Assembly: GCA_031216915.1 (NCBI GenBank)
Contig: CM062290.1
Location: forward strand, 165,435,453-165,499,452
Origin: Pictodentalium vernedei
Taxonomy: Eukaryota; Mollusca; Scaphopoda; Dentaliida; Dentaliidae
Length of the DNA: 64,000 nt
Direction of reading: 5' to 3'
Part shown: piece by piece, positions 12,781-26,400 of the stretch
Layout of the letters: the number at the start of each line of letters is the position of its first letter
Position numbering within the stretch: position 1 is the first letter of the stretch
Notes under the pieces: generated by a model
Told to the model about the DNA's origin: nothing
Databases searched by the model: none
Seen by the model: the letters and a program-made list of their open reading frames with translations, nothing else
Made by a program: the position numbers and the translations under genes

Positions 12781-12870
12781 CAGTATAAAAATAGAGAAAA
12801 ACAAAGTGATTAGAGAAAATTCTGTTGCACTACGGCCACTACCAGAGTGATGGAGGTTAATACCCAGAGG

Positions 12871-13035
12871 TTAGTTAATACCTAACACAAAAGGCAGACG
12901 ACACTTGAAAACAAAAATATTGAATAACTCATTTGCTTTTCATTTTTTGTGCAAAAACACAGCTTATGACCACGCATTGGAACAAACTCATCAAGCTCAT
13001 TCCAATACTCCTCATTTTTACTTCAGAGTTCTATG
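12871..13035. mobile_element. Decayed M-family foldback fragment
   Basis: The core ttggaacaaactcatcaagctcattccaat and the flanking ggcagacgacacttg match M copies at 25370 and 45453. The outer TTAA ends are degenerate. Confidence 0.5.
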
Positions 13036-13041
13036 TGTATA

Positions 13042-13120
13042 TCGTCAGGTGAGTGTAACAAGGTGCCATCTGCAATGCTTTTAGCATAGCAGAAGGCACC
13101 TTGTTGCACTCACCTGATGA
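13042..13120. repeat. Hairpin, about 32-base arms
   Basis: tcaggtgagtgtaacaaggt pairs with the later accttgttgcactcacctga. A relative of the inner atctgcaatgctttta segment occurs near 24168. Confidence 0.7.
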
Positions 13121-13300
13121 TGTATCAATGACAAAGGATGTACCAGAACGTCAAGCCTGAAGATTGATCAAATTTTGGGGAATCACAGATTTGTCAGGTT
13201 AGTTACTATTCAGTCCATAATGAGGATATTTTTGTAATACCAACTGTCTGAAATGACATTTTTTGATTTCTCAGGTATTGATCAGGGCCTCACATATCTC

Positions 13301-13538
13301 TTAACCCTTAGAGGCCCATTTGCAACTTCTGATTACTTTTTACGGAAACAGGTGTCCCAATATATTGTCTCAGTGTAAATGCAAAGTTACATAATTTGTA
13401 ACTTGGCAGCTGTTTCTGGGCAGGGCTTGGCTGCCTATATAGGCAACCAAGACCTGCATAGAAACAACTGGAAAGCCACAGGATGTAGACGGTCAAGTGG
13501 GGCATAATGTTTAAAAATCTTCCTTCCTAAAGGGTTAA
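13301..13538. mobile_element. TTAA-bounded MITE, S family copy 1
   Basis: It begins TTAACCCTTAGAGGCC and ends CCTAAAGGGTTAA, so both ends are inverted copies starting with TTAA. The centre is a hairpin around ttggctgcctatataggcaa. TTAA ends suggest piggyBac-type mobilisation (inference). Confidence 0.75.
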
Positions 13539-13852
13539 ATCACTTCTGATGAAGTTGGAACAAAAAAGCATTAAAAAGAACCCCAAAACAAACTATCTGT
13601 AATGCACGCTAATATGGGAACATTCTTGGAATTTGTGGACGAAGGTTACAGTTGTGAATTTGGTGGAAGTTAAAAGACCTGCACATAGACAAATATTACT
13701 ACAGTAATGCCTGTATTGGCAGTGTTTCTAAAAGTTAGGATGGAGAGGATCTTTCATTGGTTAAAACATTTTGCCATTTTTTTCATCACTTTCTTAAAAT
13801 GCTCAATTTATTTTCTTAAAACTAATTTATACATTACTTCATCAGCCAGTTA

Positions 13853-14222
13853 TTTATTTATTTATTTATTGGTGTTTAAGGTCACATACTTATGCACAAT
13901 GGCTAATCGTGACCGTGAGTTTTATGGGTGGAGGAAGCCGGGGAGAACCACCGAGTATCGACGAGCAACTGTCAGCTCCTCAACATTCTAACTCTGTTCA
14001 AGCTCCGCTCAAGCAGGGTTACAGCGGTTGAAGGTTGAAGACATGTGCACCATTGACGTGCAGTACTTCTTAGTACACAGTGTCATCGTGCCCCCATGTA
14101 GGCAACTGGGATGAAGTGCCTTGCCCAAGGACACAACACGGGTCATCCCGGATGGGAATTGAACTCGGGATCTCTATCACAGAAGTCCAACAGTCTACCA
14201 CTGAGCCAGCACGCTCCCTCAA
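13853..14222 (-). mobile_element. Complete tRNA-derived SINE with target-site duplication
   Basis: Read on the minus strand, the head has an A-box-like TGGCTCAGTGGTAGACTG and a B-box-like GAGTTCAATTCCC. A conserved core (CCTTGGGCAAGGCACTT), a long body and a 3' tail of TAAA-type repeats follow. A 9-base direct repeat CAGCCAGTT flanks it (13844-13852 and 14223-14231). The core resembles widespread metazoan SINE core domains. I do not assign a named family. Confidence 0.88.
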
Positions 14223-14749
14223 CAGCCAGTTGAATCAGTCATATTGTGGAAACACTCTGCTATAAGGTCAATTATTGCTACAATATAGCATCCAATCTCA
14301 ACCTGTGGTGGAGGAAAGGTTCAATATATGCAAGCTATCAATACTATTTATAACCAACTATCACTGTGATGTCATCCAGTTGGCCAACCCAAAAGAATTT
14401 GAATATCGAGGAGAAATACGAGGAGTCTGATTGCATCCACTCTTGACAGTTGGGGCATATTTGCTTGGGGACAAGGGCTTATGATCTCTCATTTGAACAA
14501 GCTTATTCCAATTATGGGGCACTCGGCTTCCGGGGCAAAAAATGAACAGTATTATATATTATATCTAAACACTCAACTTACAAAATAGCACAGCTTATAA
14601 GTGTATTTTTGATTCTAAAACATGGCAATCAAAAACCTAAATTTATTTTTCAAGAGCTTTTCACCACCTTTACCTTGAAGCCCAGTTTTCAACACCCTTT
14701 TGAAGGGCCCAGAATTTCCGTTTTAAAATTCAAGCACTTTTAACCCTTA

Positions 14750-14983
14750 AAGGTCTAGTTCCGACTTTGAGAACATTTACTGTAATAGAACAGGTGCCTA
14801 ACATACCACCTCCGAAAAACTTTCACGATACAGTCTAAGTACATTGGCAGTAGTTTCTAGGCAAGTCTTGGCTGCCTAAACAGGCAACCCAGACTTGCCC
14901 AGAAACAACTGCAAAGCCACAGAAAGTGGCCTGTCAAAGTGTTGTCAAAATGTATAAAAAATCTCCAGGCCTTCAAGGGTTAA
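14750..14983. mobile_element. TTAA-bounded MITE, S family copy 2
   Basis: It starts TTAACCCTTAAAGGTC and ends CCTTCAAGGGTTAA. The central hairpin uses caagtcttggctgcc / ggcaacccagacttg, shared with copy 1. Confidence 0.75.
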
Positions 14984-15469
14984 GAACAAGCACAAATTCT
15001 GGTGAATGAAAAATTAGACCTTTTTTATTGTATGCTCAACTACAGATTACAGAAAACATCATGGGAAAATAATAATCGTATCCCTGCAGTGAATATATAG
15101 AAAAGCCACTCAGGAAAAATGAACATTTGTGGTGGTCACTCATGAGATAATTTCTGGTATTCACTCAAAAACATTGGCTATCCTCTATTTATTACGAGTT
15201 ATACACATACTATAAAGGCCTAGACAACTGTCCATGCTTTTAACTACACCACACACTTGGGAGTAACATTAGCATAGTAGTGATTTCTACACCAAACTCG
15301 GGTGCCTCTACAGGCAGCCAAGACTTGACTAGAAACCATTGACAAGGAAATTTGACAGTTTTCAGCTTTATTTCCTCACATTGCAAGTTAAGGCACCTAT
15401 TCTGATGCGAAACAATTTGCGGAGGAACGATATAGAACATTAATGGTGTTACACATTGATGAAAGAAAC

Positions 15470-15742
15470 TTAACTCTTAGAAGCCGTGGGAATCAGAATG
15501 AATTTATTGAACATGACATATCGCGAAACACTACCAGTAAAGCAGGTGCTTCTAGTCAAGTGTAGTCTGCCTATTCAGGCAGACAACACTTGACAGGCAG
15601 CACCTGCTCAATGTTTAATTCTCCCCCAGCCCAAAGATAGCTGAACAGTCACAGCCCTATCAAATGCCGTATTACATCACAGGCAAAAGAAAGGTATTAC
15701 ATCACAGGCAAGAAAACTCGACTCCCGGCTCCAAAGAGTTAA
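15470..15742. mobile_element. TTAA-bounded MITE, S family copy 3
   Basis: It starts TTAACTCTTAGAAGCCG and ends CGGCTCCAAAGAGTTAA. The central hairpin runs gcaggtgcttctagtcaagt to acttgacaggcagcacctgc. A direct repeat ggtattacatcacaggcaa (near 15662-15710) occurs inside. A further degenerate relative lies at about 15210-15455. Confidence 0.75.
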
Positions 15743-16059
15743 AAGAGATCCAATAACACATTCAGGTTGCAAACGCCGATATAATATGAAGTTTCACAAA
15801 CTGGGATCTTATTTCTGATAGCTCTATTATAAATTAAAAGTGAATAAATACAAGTGCCAGAAACAATGAAAATTCTTAAACCGCTTTTTAATTTTCAATT
15901 TTCTTTATTTGTTACGGAAATCCCAATCTTGTGATACTTTTGTATTCAATACCAGAGTATTGCCCAACATGACTAGCAGACATTTACTTAAAAAAAAATT
16001 CATTTTTTGACTTCCAAAACATGGCTTACGACCTGCAATGGAAAAGATCCTAAGCTATG

Positions 16060-16640
16060 TTTTGGAGGCAAATATTTTTAAAATTATAAGATCTGAATGG
16101 TAGTTTTTGTGAATAGCAATGGGCAAATCAGAAATGATTCTGTCCTATTTGGGAAAGGGTCTGCACCCATGCCATTGGGAAAATTTGCATCATGGGGGCT
16201 CCAATTTGGAATTTGTTTTGGAGGCAACAAAACTAACAAAGACTAAAAAATTTACAATCGATCTGAACAGAGAACACTAAGACTGATACCTGAACAACTG
16301 CATGCATACTACAAGTAAGTTTTGTAACAAACAGTCACATGCAATCATGTTCATACAGTCTCTGTAGTCTTTATTCAATTATTTTCATACTTCTAAAGAT
16401 CTTGTCATTTGTCTTTGAATTTAGGGACTTCGTTGGGCAAGAAATTAAAATTTAATGTATAATTGGTGTCCTAAACTTGGTGGTCATAAGACCCCAGAAA
16501 ACCAATGGTTTTCTGAGGCCTTATGACTACCCAGTTCAGGGCAATAGATGTGTGTTGAATTTTTGTTTGAGTGGCATTGGAAAATAAGGGTTAAGAATTG
16601 GGAAGAATCATGCCCAAATGTCACTGGGAAAGGGTCCCAT
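16060..16640. repeat. Dispersed repeat R, copy 1
   Basis: It shares a long colinear similarity with 23930-24480, for example gggaaagggtctgcaccc, the atgggggct block, aagttttgtaacaaacag and tctgtagtct. A short hairpin (ataagaccccagaaaacc / ggttttctgaggccttat) is at 16485-16528. It is probably a non-autonomous transposon of unknown class. Confidence 0.55.
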
Positions 16641-16704
16641 AAACAGCCCATGTAGATACTGAAAATTATCCCTATGGATACACCTATTACATTAGATGAA
16701 GAGG

Positions 16705-16956
16705 TTAACCCTTTACCCATGGTAATGGTTAAATGGACAGCACTTTTCACAAAACATGGCATTCAAATTTTATTATTTTTTTCATATTTTACCTCAAAAA
16801 CATAGCTTATTGCCCCTCAATGTAACATGCTCACTGAGCTCCTTCCAATGAGGGGTCATAAGCCATGTTTTTTAGGCAACAAAACGATACTGTATAGAGA
16901 TTTATGAATTTTTTTTGCATGGGTCTACTACTATTCAGGTTAGGTAAAGTGGTTAA
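16705..16956. mobile_element. TTAA-bounded foldback MITE, M family
   Basis: It begins TTAACCCTTTACCC and ends GGTAAAGTGGTTAA. The interior is palindromic around tgctcactgagctccttcca. It lies about 100 bases downstream of the stop codon of the host gene, so it may fall in the 3' UTR or just beyond it. Confidence 0.75.
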
Positions 16957-17060
16957 GAATGTCTACACAATCTTATCTAGGGCTCTGCAATACTTATTAG
17001 TGTGTATATCACCAAGGTTCACAACAGCCGCAGTTTGGAATGTTAAAACAACCTTGCAAA

Positions 17061-17406
17061 TCAATAACAAATACCATTTCTGTCTCTGAAAAAACCAAGC
17101 CCGCTCTGATTAAAAACAAGAGAGCCAAAACTGGCATAGCTATTCATCACGATCGGCCCTTCTATTGTGGTTATCTTCTCTCCTGGACGTTTCTTTTTCC
17201 AGTTTTTACTAACAGCTTGAACAAGTGACTCATAGAAATCATCAACACTATAGGTGACAGTTTCTGTTTCTTTAGGACTGTATATAAGAGGATGATGAGA
17301 AAATGTTGCCCATGGAATATCTGTGCACCAGGGATTCCATTTCTGCCCAAAAGTAGGATCCTGCCCTTTGTTCCACTTCAGCTGAATTCCACCATGTCTT
17401 CTTTCA
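17061..17406 (-). CDS. TPRG1L: Exon 4 (last coding exon) of the TPRG1L-like gene
   Basis: The acceptor is TTTTGGCAG before 17406; the first base completes the proline codon split with exon 3. It encodes residues 196-309, including the conserved KWNPWCTDIPWATF block and the C-terminal helix/strand region (DDFYESLVQAVSKNW). The TGA stop is at 17061-17063. The polyadenylation site was not determined. Confidence 0.92.
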
Positions 17407-20400
17407 CTGCCAAAATGGAGAAGAAAGTACTGATGTCTTAAATTGTTTTACACACATGCCCGAGATCACAAAATGAATGAAAGTCCTGATGTCTTAAATT
17501 GTTTTACACACATGCCAGAGATCATAAAATGAATGAATGAATGGTCAACACTTAACTGACCATTGTTAAAATCCACCATTATTAAAAAAACCCTGACCCA
17601 TCTCCTTCCACCTCACCCGTACAAAAACTTGTCAAACGAAGTAATTCTCTTTTGTATTAAGCAAGCCATAGTAATTAAAATTGGAAATTCCATGTAATTT
17701 GTATATTTATTATACCTACCATTGTCCTGGACTAGTTATTCTCAATTCAAAAAAACTTGAGGCCGAACACTCATAAAATTTTACAATCCCTCCCCCCCCC
17801 CACCCTCCCCACGATTTGAACAAACTTGAATTGAATCTGACCCACCAAATATGAAAGGATTATGATAATTGGTGGGTCTGAAGAAGAAGATTTTAAAAGA
17901 AATTTCCTCATATTGCACTTAGTTAAAATTCAGGCTCCCATAGGTAGCTCAAATTAACAACCCAGGGATAAGATTTGAACAAACTTCACTCTTACCCTCC
18001 AAGAGATGTATACCAAATATGAAAGGATTCTGACTGGTGGATCTGAAGAAGATAATTTTTAAAGAAATTTCCTTATATTGCACCAAGTTAAAATTATGGC
18101 TCCCACACGGAGCCTAAATATCAACTCAGGGACTAGTATTGAACAAACTTGAATCTAACCCTCCTAGTGATGTTGTATACCAAATATGAAAGTATTCTGA
18201 CTGCAGTGTCTAAAGAAGATTTTGAAAAGTCGGAACCGGACCCAAAATTTTCAGGCTATAAAAAAAAAATAAATTTCATCTCAAAATTACACAAAAAAAA
18301 TACCCCCCAAATTTCTGAATTTTGGTCCAAAATTCTGAGTCCGAACTGGACCCAAAATTTTCAGGCTAATTTTTTTTTATCTCAAAATTGAACAAAATGC
18401 ATAAAAACCGATAAATTTTTTTCCAAATTTGGGTCCAAAATTGTCGTCTGAACCGAACCCAAACTTTTCAGGCTAAAATTTTTTTTTGTCCCAAAATTGA
18501 AAATGCATAAAAAATCCTCCCTCTCCCCAAATTTCCAAATTTGGGTCCAAAATTTTGGGAGTCCGAACAGGACTCAAAATTTTCAAGCTAAAAATTTAAT
18601 TTTTTGGGTCTCAAAATTGAACAAAATACATAAAAAAACTGAAAAAAATCCAAATTTTTTGGGTTAAAATTTTTTTGTTCATCTCAAAATTGAATAAAAC
18701 GCATAAAAAATTCCTCAAAAATTTCCAAATTTTGGTCCAAAATTTCCGAGTCAGAACTGGACCCAAAATTTTCAAGCTCAATTTTTTTTTTTTTTTTCAT
18801 CTCAAAACTGAACAAAATGCATAAAAAACAACAACAACAAAAATTCCAAATTTTGGTCCAAAATTTCCAAGTCAAAACGGGACCCAAAATTTTGAAGCTT
18901 TGTAAGGACCTAGTATTTATAGGGTTTTTCTTGTTTCTTGATTTTCATATTACTGGAATGTGAAAAGCCAGTATGTTAAATTGTACCTTTTAACCTCTTC
19001 TACTATGGTTTATATATTTTCAAGGGGAAATCCATTACAAAAATTTACACCTATAGTAGGAATTATATCCAACTTGAACTTTGACATGACCCAATTTGCC
19101 AATCTTCGGATTACTGGCCCAAGTACCTACTTATTCTATATTTTCAAGACTTGTCTGAAGTGTGGCCACATCAATCTGCACAGCTATTTCCAACAGCATA
19201 TCAGATAACACAACATCCTGGAGCTCCAAGAAATGCAAAAAATGTACATAAATATTGACCCCATTCAAGAATCAGGGTAGGATTTGTTTTAAAATTTTGG
19301 TTTAGGCGTTGTTTTTCTAACTTTTAAAGTTTATTAGCAAGTGGGTGTAATTGTTTAGCAGTTTTCATTCATGATGGTTCCACCCTCAAAAGTACTAAAA
19401 TAAGTCAATGGGTTTATTTAAATCATGGCATTGGTTGCTTCTTTTAATAATTTTGCAAACAGTAATCATAGGGAGTGTTGTCATTTCTGAATTCACAAAT
19501 TAGTGCCAAGTTTCCATCCAAATATCGACTAAATCTGAAGCCGAAAGCAGCTTATGCTCAGTGACCGGGCATACAAAATTATATTTTTTCATTGCACCAA
19601 AGGTTGTGAAATGAAGAATATATTTATGTTATTTGTTTGTTTTTTTTAAAAAAATCATACTGGCTTTAACCCTTTACCCAACGCAGATGATATCAAAATT
19701 TATTATTTTAAATATCATTTTTTCAAATTTTTCAAAAAATTTCAACAAAACCATATCATGTGACCCCTCGTTGGAACGAGCTCGACATATCACATGATAT
19801 GGTTTTGTTGAAATTTTTTGAAAAATATTATTTTTTCAACTGCTGAATTTGAATCAGGCGGATGCGGGCGATTCGTTGGGTAAAGGGTTAATAGGTTCAG
19901 AAATAATACCCAAATAGTCAGACTCATTCAATTCCCACGCTTAAAAGTATTGACAACATTCAAATGACAGTTGAATTTTTACGCCCTCAGTGAAAATGTG
20001 CGTGAAGGGTACGCAACTCCACTTAGTAATATTAAAAGACAATGAAAGTGTCAATGACACTGTAGCTCAACTTGTCAAGACAAAGACATGTACATGTATA
20101 GTATGTGACACAGCAATGACAAACATCTAGGTAATGACCTGATAACAAAGGTACATATAAAGTATTGTAACGGTCTGTACATAAATACTGACCGTTGCCT
20201 GTAACAAATGTATAGGTCAAGTATTGTAAAGGTGGGTGACAGTCAGATGCTAAACTAGAAAAAATCTTTGAGTCCCAGAGTGGGTCTGACTGAACCCCAA
20301 AATATTTGTTCTCATAGCACAGTGATAACAAAGCACACTCATTCCTGTCCCAAGGTGAAAACAAAGGTACCCAAGAAGTTTCGTGAAGATCAGTTCACAA

Positions 20401-23400
20401 ATATGAGCTGTGTAGAAGTTGTGACAAAAAACTGATTGGACCTAATTTCGGTACAAAATGGCCACTGGCAGCCATCTTGGTTTCTGGACTGCACCCAGAA
20501 ACACTCGTTCTCGTCCCAAGGAGATAACAAAGGTACCCAAGAAGTTTTGTGAAGATCGGTTCATAAATACAGCCTCTAGCCCGAGCCGTATTGACATGTG
20601 CACTTACAGTGTATAAGTAGCACTGAATAAATCAAAGTTCATCTAATTTGCATAATTTCTGCACGAGAAAAAAACCTGTACTATATGTGATGTATTCCAT
20701 GTTACTAAATATTCATACAAAAATATATTCAAATCAGAACTTTCATACAGAAGTTCTGCATAAAAGACTGATTGCACTAATTTTGGTACAAAATGGCTGC
20801 TGGTGGCCATCTTGAATTTTGGACCACACCCAAAAACACTCGTTCTCATCCCACGGTGATAACAAAGGTACCCAAGAAGTTTCGTAAAGATCGGTTCATA
20901 AATACGGCCTCTAGCCTGAGCCGTATATAGAAGTTGTGTACAAAAACTGATTAGACCTAATTTCGGTACAAAATGGCCACTGGCAGCCATCTTGAATTTT
21001 GGACCGCACCCAGAAACACTCGTTCTCGTCTCAAGGTGATAACAAAGGTACCCAAGACGTTTCGTGAAGATCGGTTCATAAATACAGACTCTAGCCCGAG
21101 CCGTATTGACATGTGTACTTACTGTGTGTAAGTAGCACTGAAAAAATCAAAGTTCATCTAATTTGCATAATTTCTGCATGAGAAAAAAACCTGTATTATA
21201 TGTGACGTATCCCATGGTACTAAACATTCACACAAAACATTATTCAAATCAGCGCTTTCATATGGAAGTTCTGTGCAAAAATCTGATTGCACCAAATTTT
21301 GTACAAAATGGCTGCCATCGGCCATCCTGAATTTCAGACCGGACCCAAAAACACTCGTTCTCGTCCCATGGTGATAACAAAGGTACCCAAGGAATTTCGT
21401 AAAGATCGGTTCATAAATACGGCCTCTAGCCCGAGCCGTATTGGCATTTGCACTTACAGTGCTGAAAGTAACACCAAAAAACATCAAAGTTAGTCTAATT
21501 TGCATAATTTATGCACGAGAAAAAAACCCGTATTATATGTGATGTATCCCATGGTACTAAACATTCATACAAAAAATTATTCAAATCATAGCTTTCATAT
21601 GGAAGTTCTGTACAAAAAACAGATTTCTGCATCGTCGGTACAAAATGGCGGCTGGAAGCCATCTTGAATTTCGGACCAAACCCAAAAACACTCGTTCTCG
21701 TCACACGGTCATAACAAAGGTACCCAAGAAGTTTCGTAAAGATCGGTTCATAAATACGGCCTCTAGCCAGAGCCATAGCAGCTTGGCACTTACAGCTCTG
21801 AAAGTAACACTAAATAAATCAAAGTCAGTCTAATTTGCATATTTTCTGCACGAGAAAAAAACCCGTATTATATGTGATGTATCCCATGGTACTAAACATT
21901 TATACAAAACTTTATTCAAATCAGAACTTTCATACAGAAGTTCTGTACAAAAAACTGATTTTTGCATCATCGGTACAAAATGGCCGCTGGCAGCCATCTT
22001 GAATTTCGGACCACACCTAAAAACACTCGTTCCCGTCCCAGGGTCATAACAAAGGTACACAAGAAGTTTCGTAAAGATCGGTTCATAAATACGACCTCTA
22101 GCCCGAGCCATAGCCAATTGTTGACGTAAGGACAGACGGACAGATGGACGGACAGACGGACAGATGGACGGACGGACAGACGGACGACGGGCCATGACAA
22201 TAGCTCAAATTTGACTTTGTCAAAGTTGAGCTAAAAGTGCGTTATCAACCATTTTTTAAAAATATTTTTAGTTTTGTTTCGCACGAAGTGGGTATTTCTT
22301 CATGCTAATTTTATTACCACTGGGCACAAAATAGATAACCAAAACCTGAAAACGGGTGAGAAGGTTGTATACTCAGGTTACAAATTATTGAGGAGTTTTA
22401 TTTTAGGCAGTAAAATCTGAACACTCTAAATGGACATTTTGCCTAGAAAACGTTGATGACCTCCAAGTGATGCATAGCTGATTAGTCGGTTAGCGATCAC
22501 GTGTTACTGTATGGTATTCACATTTGTAAGTGACTATAACTCGCAGTTATGACATACCTATACAATGCTATACAATGCTGGGGTTCTGCTTTTGATTTCA
22601 ACGATTTGACGTATTTTTTCCTGCAAAATGTTATCGTAAATCATCCTGTATGTGATGTGTGAGTGCCACTGAACGTCAGGAGAACAAAGAGGGATAATCC
22701 TATTCTGTTTACCAAAATACATTGCATCGCACTTTGCGATCCAATTTTATGGAAGTGATTGGCATTAGGGGAAATTTACATTGCAAACTGCGATGCGAAA
22801 CCGAACAAATCCTACCCTGAGAATGTGTAACTGTATTATAAGAGTTTAACAATGTAGTACTTACGGCATTACTGAATATTGTGGGTACTTGAAATCTCCA
22901 ATTAAGATGGTATCAAGAATGTGATGCATAATTCTCTTGTATTCCTGTACTTTTTTGGTGATAAAATTGTATTTAAAAATCATCAACGAATCCTCCATAA
23001 GCAAAATAATCTTTTCATGTTCACAGTCCCAGTGGTCAAGTCTGAAAAATAATCATCCATCATATTCTAAGTTCTAACATGAATAAAACATGTCAAATTT
23101 CTCTACCAGTTAATATGTTACACAACTTTGCAGAACTTGGCAAGCAAATGTGAAATAATTAAAACTTTCAATTATATGTACTTGAGATTTGCCCAGTGTA
23201 TTAGGGCTGCACGATATTCAAAACTGAATACCGGTATCAGTTTTCAAAAGAATATCGCGGTATATGAAAAACTGTTCAGATACATGAACATGAGTACCAC
23301 AATTGAGACTTGAGGCCTTGATGATGTGGTTCGAAAAACCTTTAACTCAATGCAGATGATATCAAAAAAATTTATATTTTAAAAACTAGTTTATCAGATT

Positions 23401-26400
23401 TTCCACGAAAATTTCTACAAAACAATATCATGTGACCCCCTCATTGGAACGAGCTCAACAAGCTCGTTCCAATGAGTGGTCACATGATATAGTTCTGTTG
23501 AAATTTTTGAAAATTATTTTTTCAACTGCTGAAATTGTATATTAAGTGAGCACATGCAGACAATTCCTTGGGTAAAGGGATAATATTATTCATTCGGGGC
23601 TACTGTTAAAAAAAACTCAAGACATCTTGAATATTAAATTGTGGGTAAATAAATAATGACGATAAACCGATATTTTTGTAATTACACCAGTATTCAATCG
23701 TTATTGGTTAGAATACCGGTATATATCGGCTTATCGATATACCTTGCAGCCCTACAGTGTATATATAGATGTAGGTTTCCATTTCCAAAAAGACAATCTG
23801 AATTTTTGTTCTTCAGGACAGAAGCAGAGTCAGTATTTCAGATAATCACACAGCTCTACATGGTGAAATGGTGTACATGTCATTGTGCAAATGCCTTATC
23901 CAATGTGAAACCAAGCTCATGATCAAATTGTGATTAAATAAATATGCTGCTTTCTTTGGGAAAGAGTCTGGAGCCCATGCCATAGGGAATATTTCCATCA
24001 ATGGGGGCTAAAATTGGAAAGTTGTTTTGGAAAAGGAAAAAAATACAAAGAATAAGGAATATTACTTTTAAATTGAACTGAAGAGCATTTTACAGAAACG
24101 GCTACATGCAGTAAGTTTTATAACAAACAATAACAAGAAATTATCCACTGAGTGGAATATTGTACCATCTGCAATGCTTTAACTCAAGGAATGCAATAAT
24201 GTTCAATACGGAGTCTGTAGTCTCTATTAAACTGTTCTCATACTATAACAGATGAATTCTAACATTTTAATACTTTGTTAGGTTGGCAATTATTGATATT
24301 CTCAATGATTATTATCACCCAGTTCAGGAAACCAATTGTGAATTAAATTGTTGTTCAAGTGGGGACTGAGATTAAGGAAACTTTGGGTTAGGAATTAGGA
24401 AATATCATGCTCAAATGCCATTGGGAGAGGGTCCCATATTCAGCCTCTTTTGACACCTAAAAGAAACCCTGGATTAACTAGAAAATTGGAAAATCTGATG
24501 GTTACTAGAACACATGTACATGTATATCACCCCTGACTGATATCAGAAGCTTACTGTGATCGCAAAGGTGCATGACACAAAATTAAATTAATTAAAAACG
24601 AAAAATAAAGCATGGTGATCCAGTTTTGCTTGGGTTGACCATGGTTAATATGATATTTTTTCTGCCTCCCTAAAACGTAAATTCCTGGCATTTCAGAAGA
24701 GTAATTTAACAATTCCTTTTTATTTCAGTTTTGTGCTAATTGACAAATGGCACTGTCAACCGTACATGCTGTTGTCAAGTAACCAAATGGCTGTATTTTG
24801 CCATCCCAAATCGCACCAGTCAATAATTTTTCACTTCTTCCAAATACTATATTCTAACAAAAATGATTATCTAAACTTGCACACATGTGGCCACACAAAG
24901 TAGATCTTCTGTTTCTCAGGCCATTATTTGTAAAATTGCATGCGGGCGAGCATTTTTTTATTTCTGTAATTATTATTATTTCTTTGCCATCAAAAGTTCA
25001 TGTTCTTGGTTTATGTTTTAGGCCTCATAATCTACAGAATAGCATGGGTGGTGGTGTATTTCATCCCTTGAGAGCAAGAAGGTTTTGTGATGCTAAAGCA
25101 TTGCAAAGCCTTCTTGCACTCAAGGGACAAATTTATCAATTTTTTTTAACTTGGGTAAAATATCAGACATAAACCTTTTAATTTTAATTTTTTTAAGTTT
25201 ACATTGGTTATAAAAAGAGAGCATGCGGCAACCAAAAGGATCATGTGGGAGGGCCTGAGAAACAGATTTTTAATTTTTTTAGGCCTGCACAATAAATTTT
25301 ACAGTTGTAATTGATATATAAAATCAATATGATATGAGGGTACCTAAATTAGTTTGAAAAGCTGTTCATATAACCCTTTACCTAACGTATTGGCCAAAAA
25401 CGGCCAGCGCTATTCTAAAAAACTGCCGATTAATTTTCATTATTTTTTTCATTTTTTGTCTCTAAAACATAGGTTATGGCCCCTCATTGGAACAAGCTCA
25501 TCGAGCTTGTTCCAATGAGGGGTCATAACCTATGTTTTTGAGACAAAAAATGAAAATAATAGTTATTCAAGAATTTTTTTTGCAAGTGTTGTCTGCTTTT
25601 CATTTTAGGTAAAGGGTTAAGAATGAAAAATATTTGAATCTGCCATTACTGTATTTTTTCACTAATCTAACATCCACTGACTGTGATGGAGATTTCATCA
25701 AATGACAGAAAATATCCATGGCTTCCGAATTTTGATATCACCCAAGTGACCCAATTCATATCTAATAAAAGTCTTCAGTCGATAAAATTACACAGAATTA
25801 CATGCTAAATTTATATCACTGACACATTCAGCAGTTCAACAGTTCAGAAGATGCTATCTTTAAATTTTCACATCCCCAGTATCATTTAAAGAACAAACAT
25901 AACCAAATAATAACTAGAGATGGTCTGTCGCCTGGTGTACCCCCACCATGGCATACCGCCTAGGGTGGGTGACTGGAAAGGGACATTCAATTTTTCTAAG
26001 TAAAAAAATCCAATATGGCCACCAGTTGGCCATCTTGAAACCGAGCGGGAAAAAAATTATGTCACGCACTTCCCCTCATCAAGTTGATCATTTTTGAGAA
26101 GTTTCATGAAAATACAGTTAAAACTGTGGAAGTAGTTCTCTCCACAAGTTTACATGTGCCAAGGACCGACAACGACAGTTGACTCCTATACACCCCCCCC
26201 CCCCCCCAAACTTCGTTTTGTGGGGCTATAATCATTCAGCATCAATTCATTCAATAAATTTAAATGAATTGACCTTTAACCCATTACAAATTTAGCTTAT
26301 TTCGGTGGCTAAGTCATGTCTGCACATTTTAGAAGCAATGCTAAAAGACGTCCGATCTAGATATTGTATTTCGAAGGATAAAGTCACAGTGAAGTAGGAT

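Larger units (their letters stand above)
5807..12792 (-). mobile_element. Degenerate DIRS-type (tyrosine recombinase) retrotransposon, about 7 kb
   Basis: Both ends carry the same 190-base sequence in inverted orientation (5845-6034 and 12591-12780). Just inside the left end is an internal complementary region (6111-6197) that matches the left and right terminal extensions joined end to end. This is the hallmark layout of DIRS elements, which replicate through a circle. On the minus strand the interior contains RNase H and tyrosine-recombinase remnants in the order expected for DIRS pol. They are broken by stops and frameshifts, so the copy is dead. The presumed gag side (about 9.2-11.5 kb) holds an internal tandem duplication. 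The stretches 6198-7465, 8750-9177 and 11471-12590 lie inside the element and contain nothing I could identify. Confidence 0.85.

Noticed and set aside
14100..14222. Possible tRNA gene
   Set aside because: A and B boxes are present, but the sequence continues into a SINE core and tail and is flanked by a target duplication. It is a SINE head.
20643..22195. Several 90-120-codon frames in the Helitron-like element
   Set aside because: They recur with each tandem unit in the family B copies and differ in frame. They are by-products of the repeats.
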